Shown: positions 1 through 7,985 of the stretch, piece after piece
How positions within the stretch are numbered: the stretch's first letter is position 1
How the letters are laid out: each line of letters opens with the position of its first letter
Assembly (NCBI GenBank): GCA_944391815.1
Contig: CALXUV010000019.1
Coordinates: 1 to 47,624 of the forward strand
Length of the DNA: 47,624 nt
Reading direction: 5' to 3'
DNA from: an uncultured Clostridia bacterium
GTDB taxonomy: Bacteria > Bacillota > Clostridia > Oscillospirales > CAG-272
Made by a program: the position numbers and the translations under genes
The notes under the pieces: model-generated
Told to the model about the DNA's origin: nothing
Seen by the model: the letters and a program-made list of their open reading frames with translations, nothing else
The model's database searches: none

Positions 1-1
1 A

Positions 2-259
2 CTGTTTACAACGGGCAGGGGAACACCTCTCGGAGGACCGGTGCCCACCGTCAAGATATCTTCAAACAAAGAGCTTTTTACGAAAAAGAAACACTGGATA
101 GATTTTGACGCTTCACCGCTGATATACGGAGCCGGAAGAGAGGCACTGGCTAAAGACCTGTTTGATTATGTTTTAAGAGTTGCGTCGGGCGAGAAAACAC
201 GCAACGAAATCAACGGTTTCAGCGACATAGCGATTTTCAAAGACGGTGTTACCCTTTGA
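2..259 (+). CDS. UxaA-family (altronate dehydratase-type) hydro-lyase, C-terminal end
   Basis: The reading frame is open from the left edge and ends at TGA 257-259, so only the last 85 residues are visible. They contain the family's C-terminal signature: TTGRGTPLGGPVPTVKISSN near the start and the ending FSDIAIFKDGVTL. UxaA/GarD-type enzymes are iron-dependent dehydratases of sugar acids, acting on altronate in galacturonate catabolism and on related acids. The substrate cannot be read from this fragment. The decayed genes just downstream (dehydrogenase, amidohydrolase, fucosidase) resemble a non-phosphorylative fucose or uronate pathway, so a fuconate-type substrate is an inference. The family is certain; the rest of the gene lies outside the window. 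Confidence 0.85.
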   Translation: MFTTGRGTPLGGPVPTVKISSNKELFTKKKHWIDFDASPLIYGAGREALAKDLFDYVLRVASGEKTRNEINGFSDIAIFKDGVTL

Positions 260-315
260 CTTATCGGAAAAGAAAAATCAGGAAAACTGAAAACATAAAA
301 CAGCTATAAACACAA

Positions 316-345
316 AAAGCCCGTCAGAATTAAATTTCGGGCTTT
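316..345. terminator. Hairpin between the dehydratase and the decayed locus
   Basis: Stem AAAGCCCG (316-323) pairs with CGGGCTTT (338-345) around an AT-rich loop. On the plus strand it is followed by a G run rather than a T run; on the minus strand it is followed by T5. It may end transcription of the upstream gene, but as a plus-strand intrinsic terminator it is weak. Confidence 0.45.
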
Positions 346-360
346 GGGGGAGAAAAAATT

Positions 361-1176
361 ATGAAAACGGTAAGAATAACCGAGCCGGGAAAAATATCAG
401 TTGAAAATACAGAGGAAAAACTGCCGGAATGTAAAAAAGATGAAGCCCTGCTTCGGGTCCGCTACTGCGGAAATGCTGATCGCAAATATGGACTTTGCCG
501 GTGTAAACTGCGCCGTTGTAACGCAGGAATACATAGACGGCTGTCAGGACGACTATCTCAAAGACGTTGCAAAAAGATTTGCGGGAAGAATAAAAGTTTG
601 CAGTCTTTACCTTGATTACGAGCCGGACTTTCAAGTCAGTACCGAAGGATTTGACGGTATAAAGATCTGTGCTTCAAGACTCGGTGATAAGGATCTGACC
701 AGACATATTAAAGCTTTTGAGGTTCAATTGACCTTGAAGAGGGAAGCACCCAGTGCGCTATGCTTTCGGAAATTGCGGATACCTTTCCTGAGCTTAAAAT
801 TGCAGTCGGACATTTCGGAATGGCCGGCAGAGGAGAGTGGCTAAGTCAGATAAAACTTGCACAAAAGAAAAACGTTTACATAGAATGCGGCGGAATAACA
901 TGGCTGTATAATAACGAATTTTTACCCGTATCCGTCGGCGGTAAAAGCGATTAAAACGGCAATTGAAACAGTCGGCATAGATAAACTTATGTGGGGAAGC
1001 GATTACCCGAGAACAATGACGGCTATTACTTATCGGATGAGTCTTGATTTTGTTTCTGAGAGCAAAATACTGAGTGAAACAGAAAAAAGAAATTTCTCGG
1101 TGAAAACGCCGCTAAGTTTTACGGCTTTGAGACAATGCCGGAAATAAAAAGAATAAAACACATGGCAGAAGACTGA
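361..1176 (+). pseudogene. Decayed amidohydrolase fused to the head of a zinc-type alcohol dehydrogenase
   Basis: The ATG at 361 has a GGGGGAG ribosome binding site and encodes about 35 residues typical of the start of medium-chain dehydrogenases (MKTVRITEPGKISVEN, ending LLRVRYCG). Near position 466 the homology jumps, in another frame, into a TIM-barrel amidohydrolase: EMLIANMDFAGVNCAVVTQE, then after a further frame change ELKIAVGHFGMAGRGEW and VYIECGGITWLYNNEF, then AVKAIKTAIETVGIDKLMW, and finally GENAAKFYGFE before a stop at 1174-1176. At least three frame changes are needed: around 715-725, in the T5 run near 918, and near 1095. The dehydrogenase body and amidohydrolase N-terminus are missing, as if a deletion joined two neighbouring genes. 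Amidohydrolases of this kind include lactonases of sugar-acid pathways; the substrate is unknown. No functional product is expected. Confidence 0.8.
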
Positions 1177-1185
1177 TGTGTGTAG

Positions 1186-1512
1186 GGAATATACGGAACA
1201 CGTCCATTCAGAATATTCGGAGAGGGAGACAGCCGAGTTCTTATAGACGGATTCAAGGAAAATGCCGTTGAGTGGAACAGCTCCGATTACAGATTTACCG
1301 CAAAAGGCAACAATCTCTATGCCTTCATGATGAGAGCACCGGAAAACAGAGTGGCTGTTATCAAGTCGCTTACAGAAAGCGAAAAGGTAACATCTGTTTC
1401 GCTTCTCGGCGGTGATGCCCTTCCGTTCGAGCAGAGCTTTGGAGTGCTTACGGTCAAACTTCCGGAGAAACTGCCGACAGAATACACAAACTGTCTGAAG
1501 ATAACATTCTGA
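1186..1512 (+). pseudogene. Alpha-L-fucosidase (GH29) C-terminal remnant
   Basis: The frame is open from 1186, directly after an in-frame TAG at 1183-1185, to TGA at 1510-1512. The roughly 108 residues match the C-terminal beta-sandwich of GH29 alpha-L-fucosidases: GIYGTRPFRIFGEGDSRV, then RFTAKGNNLYAFMMRAPEN, then a hydrophobic strand pattern ending LPTEYTNCLKITF. The whole catalytic barrel is absent and there is no credible start or ribosome binding site. The fragment follows the broken amidohydrolase by nine bases, so a deletion probably removed the intervening DNA. The family assignment is recognition of the characteristic IYGTRP and GxxLYAF patterns, not a search result. Confidence 0.75.
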
Positions 1513-1576
1513 ATGGTTTGACGAAATTTGTGAAGTAAGTACTTTACTTATAAATCTCATATCCTTGCAAAATAAA

Positions 1577-1687
1577 AAGGCTTCGTACCGAGCGAACAGA
1601 TATAATTCCTTAGCATTGCCTTGAATAGCTTAATTGTTTTTCAAGTGTCAGAACTGAGGAAATTATATCGCTCTGTCGAAGCCTTTA
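1577..1687. terminator. Long imperfect inverted repeat with terminator features
   Basis: The left arm (1577-1616) carries AAAGGCTTCG, GAGCG, ATATAATT and CCT-AG blocks. The right arm (1654-1686) carries the same blocks in reverse complement, with small gaps, around a loop of about 37 bases. T-rich tails flank both sides, so it can end transcripts from the fucosidase remnant and from the other strand. No gene is seen between 1513 and 1841. Confidence 0.6.
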
Positions 1688-1841
1688 TTTTTTAAAAAAT
1701 CATTTTTAATTCGTCGGGTAAGTACAAATGAGTCTGAAAATGAATTTTAGCCGAAAGTCCGCAGAAATCTGTTCACGGAAAGTAACAGTAACAAAACTAT
1801 TACACCGTGTCAGTAATTACTATAAAAAAATTTACTGAAAA

Positions 1842-3275
1842 TCACTTTGAACCGATTACGAAAGGCACGCAGACAGTTTTCATTCTGCCGTCGCCCTTCA
1901 TAACCATTATTACGGTATTAACCGATTTGTTTACATTTTCTGCCGAAAGCAATATATCGAATTCACAGAATTTTCCCGGGAAGAGCGTGTATTCGGGGTT
2001 TATAAGAACGTTTTCCGGGTAAACTGCCTTAAAGCCGTCAGGTAAAATAAGCTCCACTTTCATCCAGACCGGTTCATGTTTTGCTCTCAGAGTAACATGA
2101 ATTTTCAAACTTTCACCGTTTACCATAACCGGTTCTCTTTCATACTCTGCGCTACCGGAGAAAAACACATCTGAAAAACGCAGTGAGCAAGGCGAAAGCT
2201 GCATCAGTTTTTTTCCGTCAACACCCTTTTCCAAACGGTCGTTTTCCCAATTGCTTCGCTCTTCGGTTAGCGACATTGAGACTCCGTTGGCAAGGAAAAC
2301 GGACGGCGTCATATTCAAAACTCTTTCTGTAAGTTCTGCGCAGGTTTTAGGCAGAAGATATACAAAATTTCCTCCGACACATATTGTCATAATTCTGTCG
2401 CCGATATATTCTTTCCAGTCTTCGGGAATACCGGAAGCACCGTAAATTATGCCGAGTATTGCCCCGACCGTTGCACCGGTACAGTCGGTGTCGTCTCCGC
2501 AGTTGACAGCGTAGATGATTGATTTTTTAAAATCACCCTCACCGTATAGAAGACCGAGAGTTACATATCCGAGGTTAGCCGGTGCCTGGAAAAAGCCGAT
2601 GTCAGCACTTTGCTCGACAAGCATATTTCTCGCCTGCCGGTAGTCGATTTTTTTCAGATAGCAGTCCATTGCAAGTTTTACCGCCTTCGCAACTCTGCTG
2701 TTTTCCGGAATGGCTTCAAGACCGCGTTTTATCAGGGACATTATGTCGCCGGTTACGAATGCTTCGGATTCCAGCGTAGCAGTGAAAAGCTCCGCAATTG
2801 TTCCTTCTGCCATACCGTGGTCAACGCTTGCGTCTTCGAAAGCATATCTTCTTGAAATTCCGGGATATCCCGGAGCAAGGCAAGCCCAGATTTCGGAGCG
2901 TATCCAGGCGCCGTTTGAATTTTTCCACATGCCGTTACCGATTTCGCCCGACAGCGGAGGTACAAAACCGCGACGCATATTTGCTTTTGACAGACCGTAT
3001 TCATTCCATGAAGGAGTGATCATAGAAAGCCAGTATTCACCCAGCACTTCGCTGTTTAGGCTCCACGGACCCACCTCCTCCAAAGCTCTTAGCCATACCA
3101 GCTGTAAATCAAGATCGTCATTGGGCAGCGGTTCTCCTTTTTTGCTGGAAAATCCGGATATATCCTGCATTTCGGTTCTACCTTCATACGGGGTGCCGAT
3201 TGTACCGCCGATATTTTTTCCGAGCCAACAACCGTAAATTTTGTCTCTGATTTCGTTTCGGTTTAGTGTTAGCAT
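1842..3275 (-). CDS. ADP-ribosylglycohydrolase-family protein with C-terminal beta domain
   Basis: 477 residues. The N-terminal ~320 residues show the all-alpha ADP-ribosylglycohydrolase fold: NDDLDLQLVWLRALEE at 52-67 and CGDDTDCTGATVGAILG at 259-275, the two acidic stretches that hold the dinuclear metal site. Residues ~330-477 look like an added beta-sandwich (VTLRAKHEPVWMKVELILPD). The ATG has an AAGGGAGG ribosome binding site. Family members hydrolyse N-glycosidic bonds to ADP-ribose. The subgroup with NDDxDLQ and a long C-terminal domain is common in carbohydrate loci of gut bacteria, where the substrate is unknown. It is divergent from an AraC-type regulator 780 bases away, which may control it. 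A sugar-related rather than protein-modification role is inference. Confidence 0.85.
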   Translation of the reverse strand: MLTLNRNEIRDKIYGCWLGKNIGGTIGTPYEGRTEMQDISGFSSKKGEPLPNDDLDLQLVWLRALEEVGPWSLNSEVLGEYWLSMITPSWNEYGLSKANMRRGFVPPLSGEIGNGMWKNSNGAWIRSEIWACLAPGYPGISRRYAFEDASVDHGMAEGTIAELFTATLESEAFVTGDIMSLIKRGLEAIPENSRVAKAVKLAMDCYLKKIDYRQARNMLVEQSADIGFFQAPANLGYVTLGLLYGEGDFKKSIIYAVNCGDDTDCTGATVGAILGIIYGASGIPEDWKEYIGDRIMTICVGGNFVYLLPKTCAELTERVLNMTPSVFLANGVSMSLTEERSNWENDRLEKGVDGKKLMQLSPCSLRFSDVFFSGSAEYEREPVMVNGESLKIHVTLRAKHEPVWMKVELILPDGFKAVYPENVLINPEYTLFPGKFCEFDILLSAENVNKSVNTVIMVMKGDGRMKTVCVPFVIGSK

Positions 3276-3759
3276 ATTATATAACCTCCCTTAATATTTG
3301 TTTTTTCGTCTAAATATTAGCACTTATAGTTAAATAAATCTACGCTTTTTCAAACAAACTTGACTTTTTCGCTGATTTGATGTAAAATAAATTCAATGAA
3401 AATATCTTATAAGCAGTCTGCATATTGTATCAGTATTTAATCGGATATTTTTGTACACGGAATATCCGGAGAGTGAGTTTTGTATTTCATTCCCTTAAAC
3501 GTTTGTTTTCAATCAGCTCGTTTTTTAAGATACAGGGTAGCGATGAATTTGTTTTTTAGTGGTCAGATATTTTTTACTCAGAATGTTAAGCATATTTTTT
3601 TAGCAACTGAATTGATTTTTGGAAGATAGCAAAAAGTTTATTTAAAAAAGTAGAATATCCGATGATATGCAAGTAAAATTAAATATTTAATCAGATCAAA
3701 TCATCATTATCGCAAGAAAACTAAAAAAATATATATCAAAAATTAAAAAAACAAAAACT
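3276..3759. other. AT-rich intergenic region
   Basis: Divergent leader between the ADP-ribosylglycohydrolase-like gene and the AraC regulator. It is very AT-rich. A TTGAAA box followed by ACTATA lies upstream of the leftward gene near 3320-3355, but the match is ordinary for this composition. No coding potential or clear hairpin is visible. Confidence 0.4.
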
Positions 3760-3990
3760 GAAAATGGAAATAAAACTGTTAAGTTCAAATTTAACTGCCG
3801 AGCGGAAAAAACTTCAAAGCAGAATTAAAACTTCATAGCAGAATTAAAACTCAAAGCCGAATTAAAACTCAAAGCAGAAACAATACTGTAAATCAGAATT
3901 AAAAAACTTTAAAGCGGAAATAAAACTGCAAGCAGTAAAAATTGAAATCAGAAAAAACTGAAAAGTTTTCAGGCATAAACAAAACTGTAA
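3760..3990 (+). repeat. Degenerate ~18-bp tandem repeat array
   Basis: About ten consecutive units resemble CAAAGCAGAATTAAAACT. The clearest begin at 3815, 3834, 3852 and 3870, with weaker ones near 3798, 3888, 3910, 3928 and 3946. Spacing is 18 or 19 bases with one longer unit, so this is not a coding repeat. It ends about 70 bases before the ATG of the AraC regulator. Possible roles are multiple operator sites or simple repeat expansion. Confidence 0.7.
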
Positions 3991-4057
3991 AGCAAAACAA
4001 AAATCCGGAGTAACTTTAACATACAAAAAATGCAAATAACTTTGAAAGGCTCATCTT

Positions 4058-4930
4058 ATGTTATATCAGAAAAGGGAAGAATACCTGCCTGTATATTATC
4101 TTAAAAATCTCGGAGATACTCAAAAAGATCCGACTGTCAGCCTTAACTGCGTACTAAGTCCCGGAAAAATAAAAGCACTGCATTACCATGAAGGGGCGGA
4201 AATAGGAATTTGCGTTTCCGGAGAGGGACTTACTTACATCGGCGACCGCATCTATCATTACCGTAAAGGGGATCTTCAATATGTTTCTCCTTACGTACCA
4301 CATCTTTCGGCATCAGATGAAAAATGCGGTGAAAGTGTCTGGGTGTGGATATCATTTTCACCGGAACAAATGCTGATTAAGCAGAATATAAGTATTGAAG
4401 CCGCCGTAAGCAAACTGAACACAACCGATTACAGCTGTGTTTTTCATCCGGAAGAAAATGAATATCTGTCTGTGCTTTTTGAAAAATTCAAGGAGCTGCT
4501 TAGCCTTAATGAAAATTATAACAGAACCGAAGCTGCTTTTCTTGCGGGTCTGATTATTATGGAAACCGTCCGCTTTTGCGGTACTGAAAAGCAAAGCGAC
4601 CGGAGCGGAATAACCGAAAAAGCTATTATGTATATCAGTGAAAATTACGCTGAAAAAGAAGCGGTTATGGAAAGTAATATTGCGGACTACTGCAATTTAA
4701 GCTGTTCACATCTCAGGGCACTGTTCAAAAGAGAAACCGGAGTAAGCATCCGTGACTTTCTGGTAAAGACAAGGTTGGCCGCCGCGGCATATTCACTCAG
4801 ACAGACGGAAAAACCGATACTTGAAATTGCCTTTGAGGCTGGGTTCGGACAGATTTCCTGTTTTAATCGTCTTTTCAGGAAAATCTTCGGCGTTACTCCG
4901 AGAGAATACAGGAGACTTTCAAAATTCTGA
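4058..4930 (+). CDS. AraC-family transcriptional regulator with cupin sensor
   Basis: 290 residues. The N-terminal half is a cupin-type ligand-binding domain: LHYHEGAEIGICVSGEGLTY, then YHYRKGDLQYVSPYVPH. The C-terminal ~100 residues are the AraC double helix-turn-helix: NIADYCNLSCSHLRALFKRE and then ILEIAFEAGFGQISCFNRLF with the terminal FGVTPREYRR. Such proteins sense a sugar or oligosaccharide and activate adjacent catabolic genes. The likely target is the divergent ADP-ribosylglycohydrolase-like gene, given the repeat array between them. The start at 4058 has only a weak GAAAGG ribosome binding site; it is the first ATG matching the family's usual N-terminus. Confidence 0.9.
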   Translation: MLYQKREEYLPVYYLKNLGDTQKDPTVSLNCVLSPGKIKALHYHEGAEIGICVSGEGLTYIGDRIYHYRKGDLQYVSPYVPHLSASDEKCGESVWVWISFSPEQMLIKQNISIEAAVSKLNTTDYSCVFHPEENEYLSVLFEKFKELLSLNENYNRTEAAFLAGLIIMETVRFCGTEKQSDRSGITEKAIMYISENYAEKEAVMESNIADYCNLSCSHLRALFKRETGVSIRDFLVKTRLAAAAYSLRQTEKPILEIAFEAGFGQISCFNRLFRKIFGVTPREYRRLSKF

Positions 4931-5300
4931 ATTTCATATCAACATGAAGTTTTAAGATCAGGTTTTTTCACTCGGAAAATTACAAATAAGTATATTTTTG
5001 AATTCAGAAAAACATCTTTCTTCTCCAAATTAAAAAAAGTGTGAACGTATAATCAGTTTGCACAAAAATGGTCTTGCCGATATTAGATGCATCTCAAAAG
5101 GGTCTGATAATATGCAAATAAAAATGCTTATTATACCGTAAATCGCCTTATATGCAATTTAACTTTATTTTTTCCGTTTTGGTAAAAACTTATTTGTTCT
5201 ACTAATTTACAGTGAAATTAAGCACGACGATTTCTTTTATCAAAAATAAGTATATTATCGGATATGCTTCAAATGATCAGATATGTTATGAAATTAACTT
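4931..5300. other. AT-rich intergenic region between convergent genes
   Basis: Convergent end region of two AraC-type regulators. The motif AAATAAGTATAT occurs twice (near 4984 and 5246). No convincing terminator hairpin or coding frame was found. Confidence 0.35.
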
Positions 5301-6131
5301 TCAACTGTACTTTTTTCTGTATTCTTTTGGCGAAAGCCCGCAGTGTTTTTTGAAAACAGCGGAAAAATATCCGCTGTTGCAAAAGCCGAGTAAAGCCGAA
5401 ATATCTACTATCTGTTTTTTTGTCTGACGCAGTAACCACTTGGCGTCATCAACCCTCAGCTTTTCAATATATTCCGAGAGGCTGCTTCCGGTTTGTTTTT
5501 TGAACTGATGGCTTATCGAAGATATGCTCATAGCAAAGATATACGAAAGTTTTCCGACAGAAATATCACAGGTATGATATTCGTTTACATACTGTATTAT
5601 TTTTGAAAATTCAGTATCTCTGTAAACGGAGTCTGGTGGGTTTTTCTCAAGTAATATTTCACACATATTGACTAAAGGACGAATGACAGTATCAATTTTT
5701 TGTTTTTCAGGTGGCAGAATAAGCGTTTCGGTTTGTTCCATTATTTCTTTTTGCGAAACAGATGTTTTTCCGATGAAAATTTTTTGTTTCTTCTCGGTCA
5801 TGCCGTCGTCGCTTCTGTAACCGCTGACAGAAATAAATCCGACAACTTTGCTTGCCTGTCTGAGCGGATATACAAACTCCGCAACTCCCGCATAACATGT
5901 GCCGAAAAACTCACCTTCATTACACTTTTCGAACACTTTATGTTGTCTTGATATGCAGTTATCCCAGTATGAACAGACTGTTTTGACAAAAAGGCAGTAA
6001 GGATGCTGATGGGAATTATAACGGGTAAGATTACTGTATACTGATATTTTCCCGTGGAGACTTACAAAAAGGTGTTGCTCGTGTATTAAAAATTCTATAT
6101 AGGAGCTGATGTCACTTTCTGAAACCTGCAT
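5301..6131 (-). CDS. PocR-domain AraC-family transcriptional regulator
   Basis: 276 residues. Residues ~10-160 resemble the PocR sensory domain: conserved cysteines in HPYCLFVKTVCSYWDNC and GTCYAGVAEFVYPL, followed by VGFISVSGYRSDDG. The C-terminal ~100 residues are an AraC DNA-binding domain (KLSYIFAMSISSISHQFKKQ, IVDISALLGFCNSGYFSAVF, GLSPKEYRKKYS). PocR domains bind small organic ligands such as diols in the proteins studied. The gene is divergent from the FAD-dependent oxidoreductase, 183 bases away, so that oxidoreductase is its probable target. The ligand is unknown. Confidence 0.88.
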   Translation of the reverse strand: MQVSESDISSYIEFLIHEQHLFVSLHGKISVYSNLTRYNSHQHPYCLFVKTVCSYWDNCISRQHKVFEKCNEGEFFGTCYAGVAEFVYPLRQASKVVGFISVSGYRSDDGMTEKKQKIFIGKTSVSQKEIMEQTETLILPPEKQKIDTVIRPLVNMCEILLEKNPPDSVYRDTEFSKIIQYVNEYHTCDISVGKLSYIFAMSISSISHQFKKQTGSSLSEYIEKLRVDDAKWLLRQTKKQIVDISALLGFCNSGYFSAVFKKHCGLSPKEYRKKYS

Positions 6132-6314
6132 GTATAGATTCCTTTCTCAGTCAAGATATTTTGCACGAATTTATAATAAAATCGCTGAAAATCAATAGAA
6201 ACAGATGGTAATTTGTATTATAATTATAGCGAAAACTGATGATATATTTGTGTTTAGCAGCAAGTACATTATAACAATACTGATAAAAAAGTCAAGTAAG
6301 AAAGGCGGGAAAAT

Positions 6315-7586
6315 ATGTTTTATACTGAAAAAGAAAAGAAGATAGAACTGATCGAGGGATACGATGTGATAGTAGTGGGCTCGGGTCCGTCAGGAATCGC
6401 AGCGGCGATTAAATCATCGGAATCCGGATGTAAAACTTTGCTTATAGAAAAGTGCGGAGCGGTCGGCGGCATTTCAACAACCGGAATGATGAGCCACTTT
6501 ACAGGAAATGTCCGCAGTAATCTTTATGAAAGAATACTCAAAAATGCAGGAGAAAAAAATGTTTTCAAAGGATATGCAAGCCGTGTTACAATAGATCCGG
6601 AGATGCTCAAAAACACGTATTATGAAATGCTTAGTAAGGCCGGAACAGAACTGCTTCTTTACACTTTTGTGTGCGATGTTATAACCGAAGATAACAGAGT
6701 TTGCGGTGTGATAACCGAGAGTAAAAGCGGCAGAAGAGCTTATAAAGCCAAAATAATAATTGATTGCAGCGGTGACGGAGATGTTGCCTTTTTTGCCGGC
6801 GCAGAATATTTCAAGGGCAGGGAAGAAGACGGAAAGATGCAGCCGGCGACTCTTATGTTCAAAGTAGGCGGAGTTGATACAGACAGGGCGGTTTTCCCCG
6901 GTTCGTTTGAAACGGAGGTTGAGACGGAAAAAGGCGAGCTGCAGTCTCTGGCGAAAAAAATACTTCCGTATCCCGCCGGTCATGTGCTGCTTTACAAATC
7001 AACAATTCCGGGTACGGTTACTTGCAATATGACAAACTGCGTCGACGTCGACGGAACAAAGGCTGAGGATCTTACAAGGGCAGAAACGGTTTGCAGAAGC
7101 CAGATGGAACCGATAGTTGAGTTTCTGCGGGAATATGCCCCGGGTTATGAAAAGTGTTATATAACCGGAGCAGCTTCACTTATCGGGATAAGAGAGACCA
7201 GGCATTTCAAAGGATTAAAGACAATAAATGAAACGGATATTGCAGAAGCACGGTTTTTTGATGACTGGGTGGTAAGAGACGCTTACTTCAATTTTGACGT
7301 GCATAATCTTACCGGTTCAGGACTTGACAAAACCGGCTCACAGAAGAAATTTACTCAAAAGAAAGGATACACCATTCCATACGGATGCCTTGTTCCCGTG
7401 AAAACAGACGGGCTTTTGCTATCCGGTCGCAATATTTCCGGAACACATATGGCTCATTCGAATTTCAGAGCTATGCCTATATGCGTGGCGATAGGGGAGG
7501 CGGCAGGAGCTGCTGCGTCGATAGCCGTTAAGAAAAATATACAGCCAAGAGAAGTAAACGTAGCTGAAATTCAGAATCTGTTATAA
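6315..7586 (+). CDS. FAD-dependent oxidoreductase
   Basis: 423 residues. The N-terminal dinucleotide-binding fold is clear: YDVIVVGSGPSGIAAAIKSS (GSGPSG at 22-27), then a beta strand ending LLIEK, then GGISTTGMMSHF. The middle has the ATG-type motif IIIDCSGDGDVAFFAGAEYF, and the C-terminus has GLLLSGRNISGTHMAH and AIGEAAGAAASIAVKKN, where FAD contacts recur. This is the FAD-oxidored family (PF12831-like) found in sugar and sulfonate catabolic loci; the substrate is not predictable. The ribosome binding site is AAGGCGGG, nine bases upstream. It stands alone with a divergent PocR regulator that probably controls it. Confidence 0.85.
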   Translation: MFYTEKEKKIELIEGYDVIVVGSGPSGIAAAIKSSESGCKTLLIEKCGAVGGISTTGMMSHFTGNVRSNLYERILKNAGEKNVFKGYASRVTIDPEMLKNTYYEMLSKAGTELLLYTFVCDVITEDNRVCGVITESKSGRRAYKAKIIIDCSGDGDVAFFAGAEYFKGREEDGKMQPATLMFKVGGVDTDRAVFPGSFETEVETEKGELQSLAKKILPYPAGHVLLYKSTIPGTVTCNMTNCVDVDGTKAEDLTRAETVCRSQMEPIVEFLREYAPGYEKCYITGAASLIGIRETRHFKGLKTINETDIAEARFFDDWVVRDAYFNFDVHNLTGSGLDKTGSQKKFTQKKGYTIPYGCLVPVKTDGLLLSGRNISGTHMAHSNFRAMPICVAIGEAAGAAASIAVKKNIQPREVNVAEIQNLL

Positions 7587-7865
7587 CGGTTATTATATGT
7601 GAATTGCTAAAACCGAAATTACTCTGCAAATAAATTCAGGATGTTTATAGCGGTTTACGGAAAAGTGCAGTTTTTCTGACAGATAAGTTACCTTAGAAAT
7701 GTTAATGCGCACAAATTAATTTATCGGAAAATATAAAAAAAGTATTGCGCAGTTTTTATTTGTAAACTCAAGTAGCCGGCTTTGAAATAAGTGCAAATAA
7801 AAGAATAAAATATCTTTTTAAACCGTTAAAATAAAATTGAAAGTCAGATTTTAAGAAAACAGAAA

Positions 7866-7930
7866 AGCCCGACCGGTCATAATTTTCCTTAAAGTTTTTG
7901 TAATTTAAGGAAAATGGCGTTTGTCGGGCT
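7866..7930. terminator. Bidirectional intrinsic terminator
   Basis: The outer stem AGCCCGAC (7866-7873) pairs with GTCGGGCT (7923-7930). The inner stem ATTTTCCTTAAA (7882-7893) pairs with TTTAAGGAAAAT (7904-7915). T runs lie on both sides. It serves the convergent FAD oxidoreductase and GH2 genes. The rest of 7587-7985 shows nothing else. Confidence 0.85.
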
Positions 7931-7985
7931 GTTTTTGTATGATTTTGTTGAAAAGTCTGATATCCTGAATTGTAAATTAATGAAG

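Noticed and set aside
2710-3237. 175-codon open frame on the plus strand
   Set aside because: Antisense to the ADP-ribosylglycohydrolase-like gene; no family pattern.
3760-3990. CRISPR array
   Set aside because: Units are only ~18 bases, degenerate and contiguous, with no unique spacers and no cas genes nearby.
5212-5427. 71-codon open frame on the plus strand
   Set aside because: Mostly antisense to the 3' end of the PocR regulator and AT-rich; no ribosome binding site.
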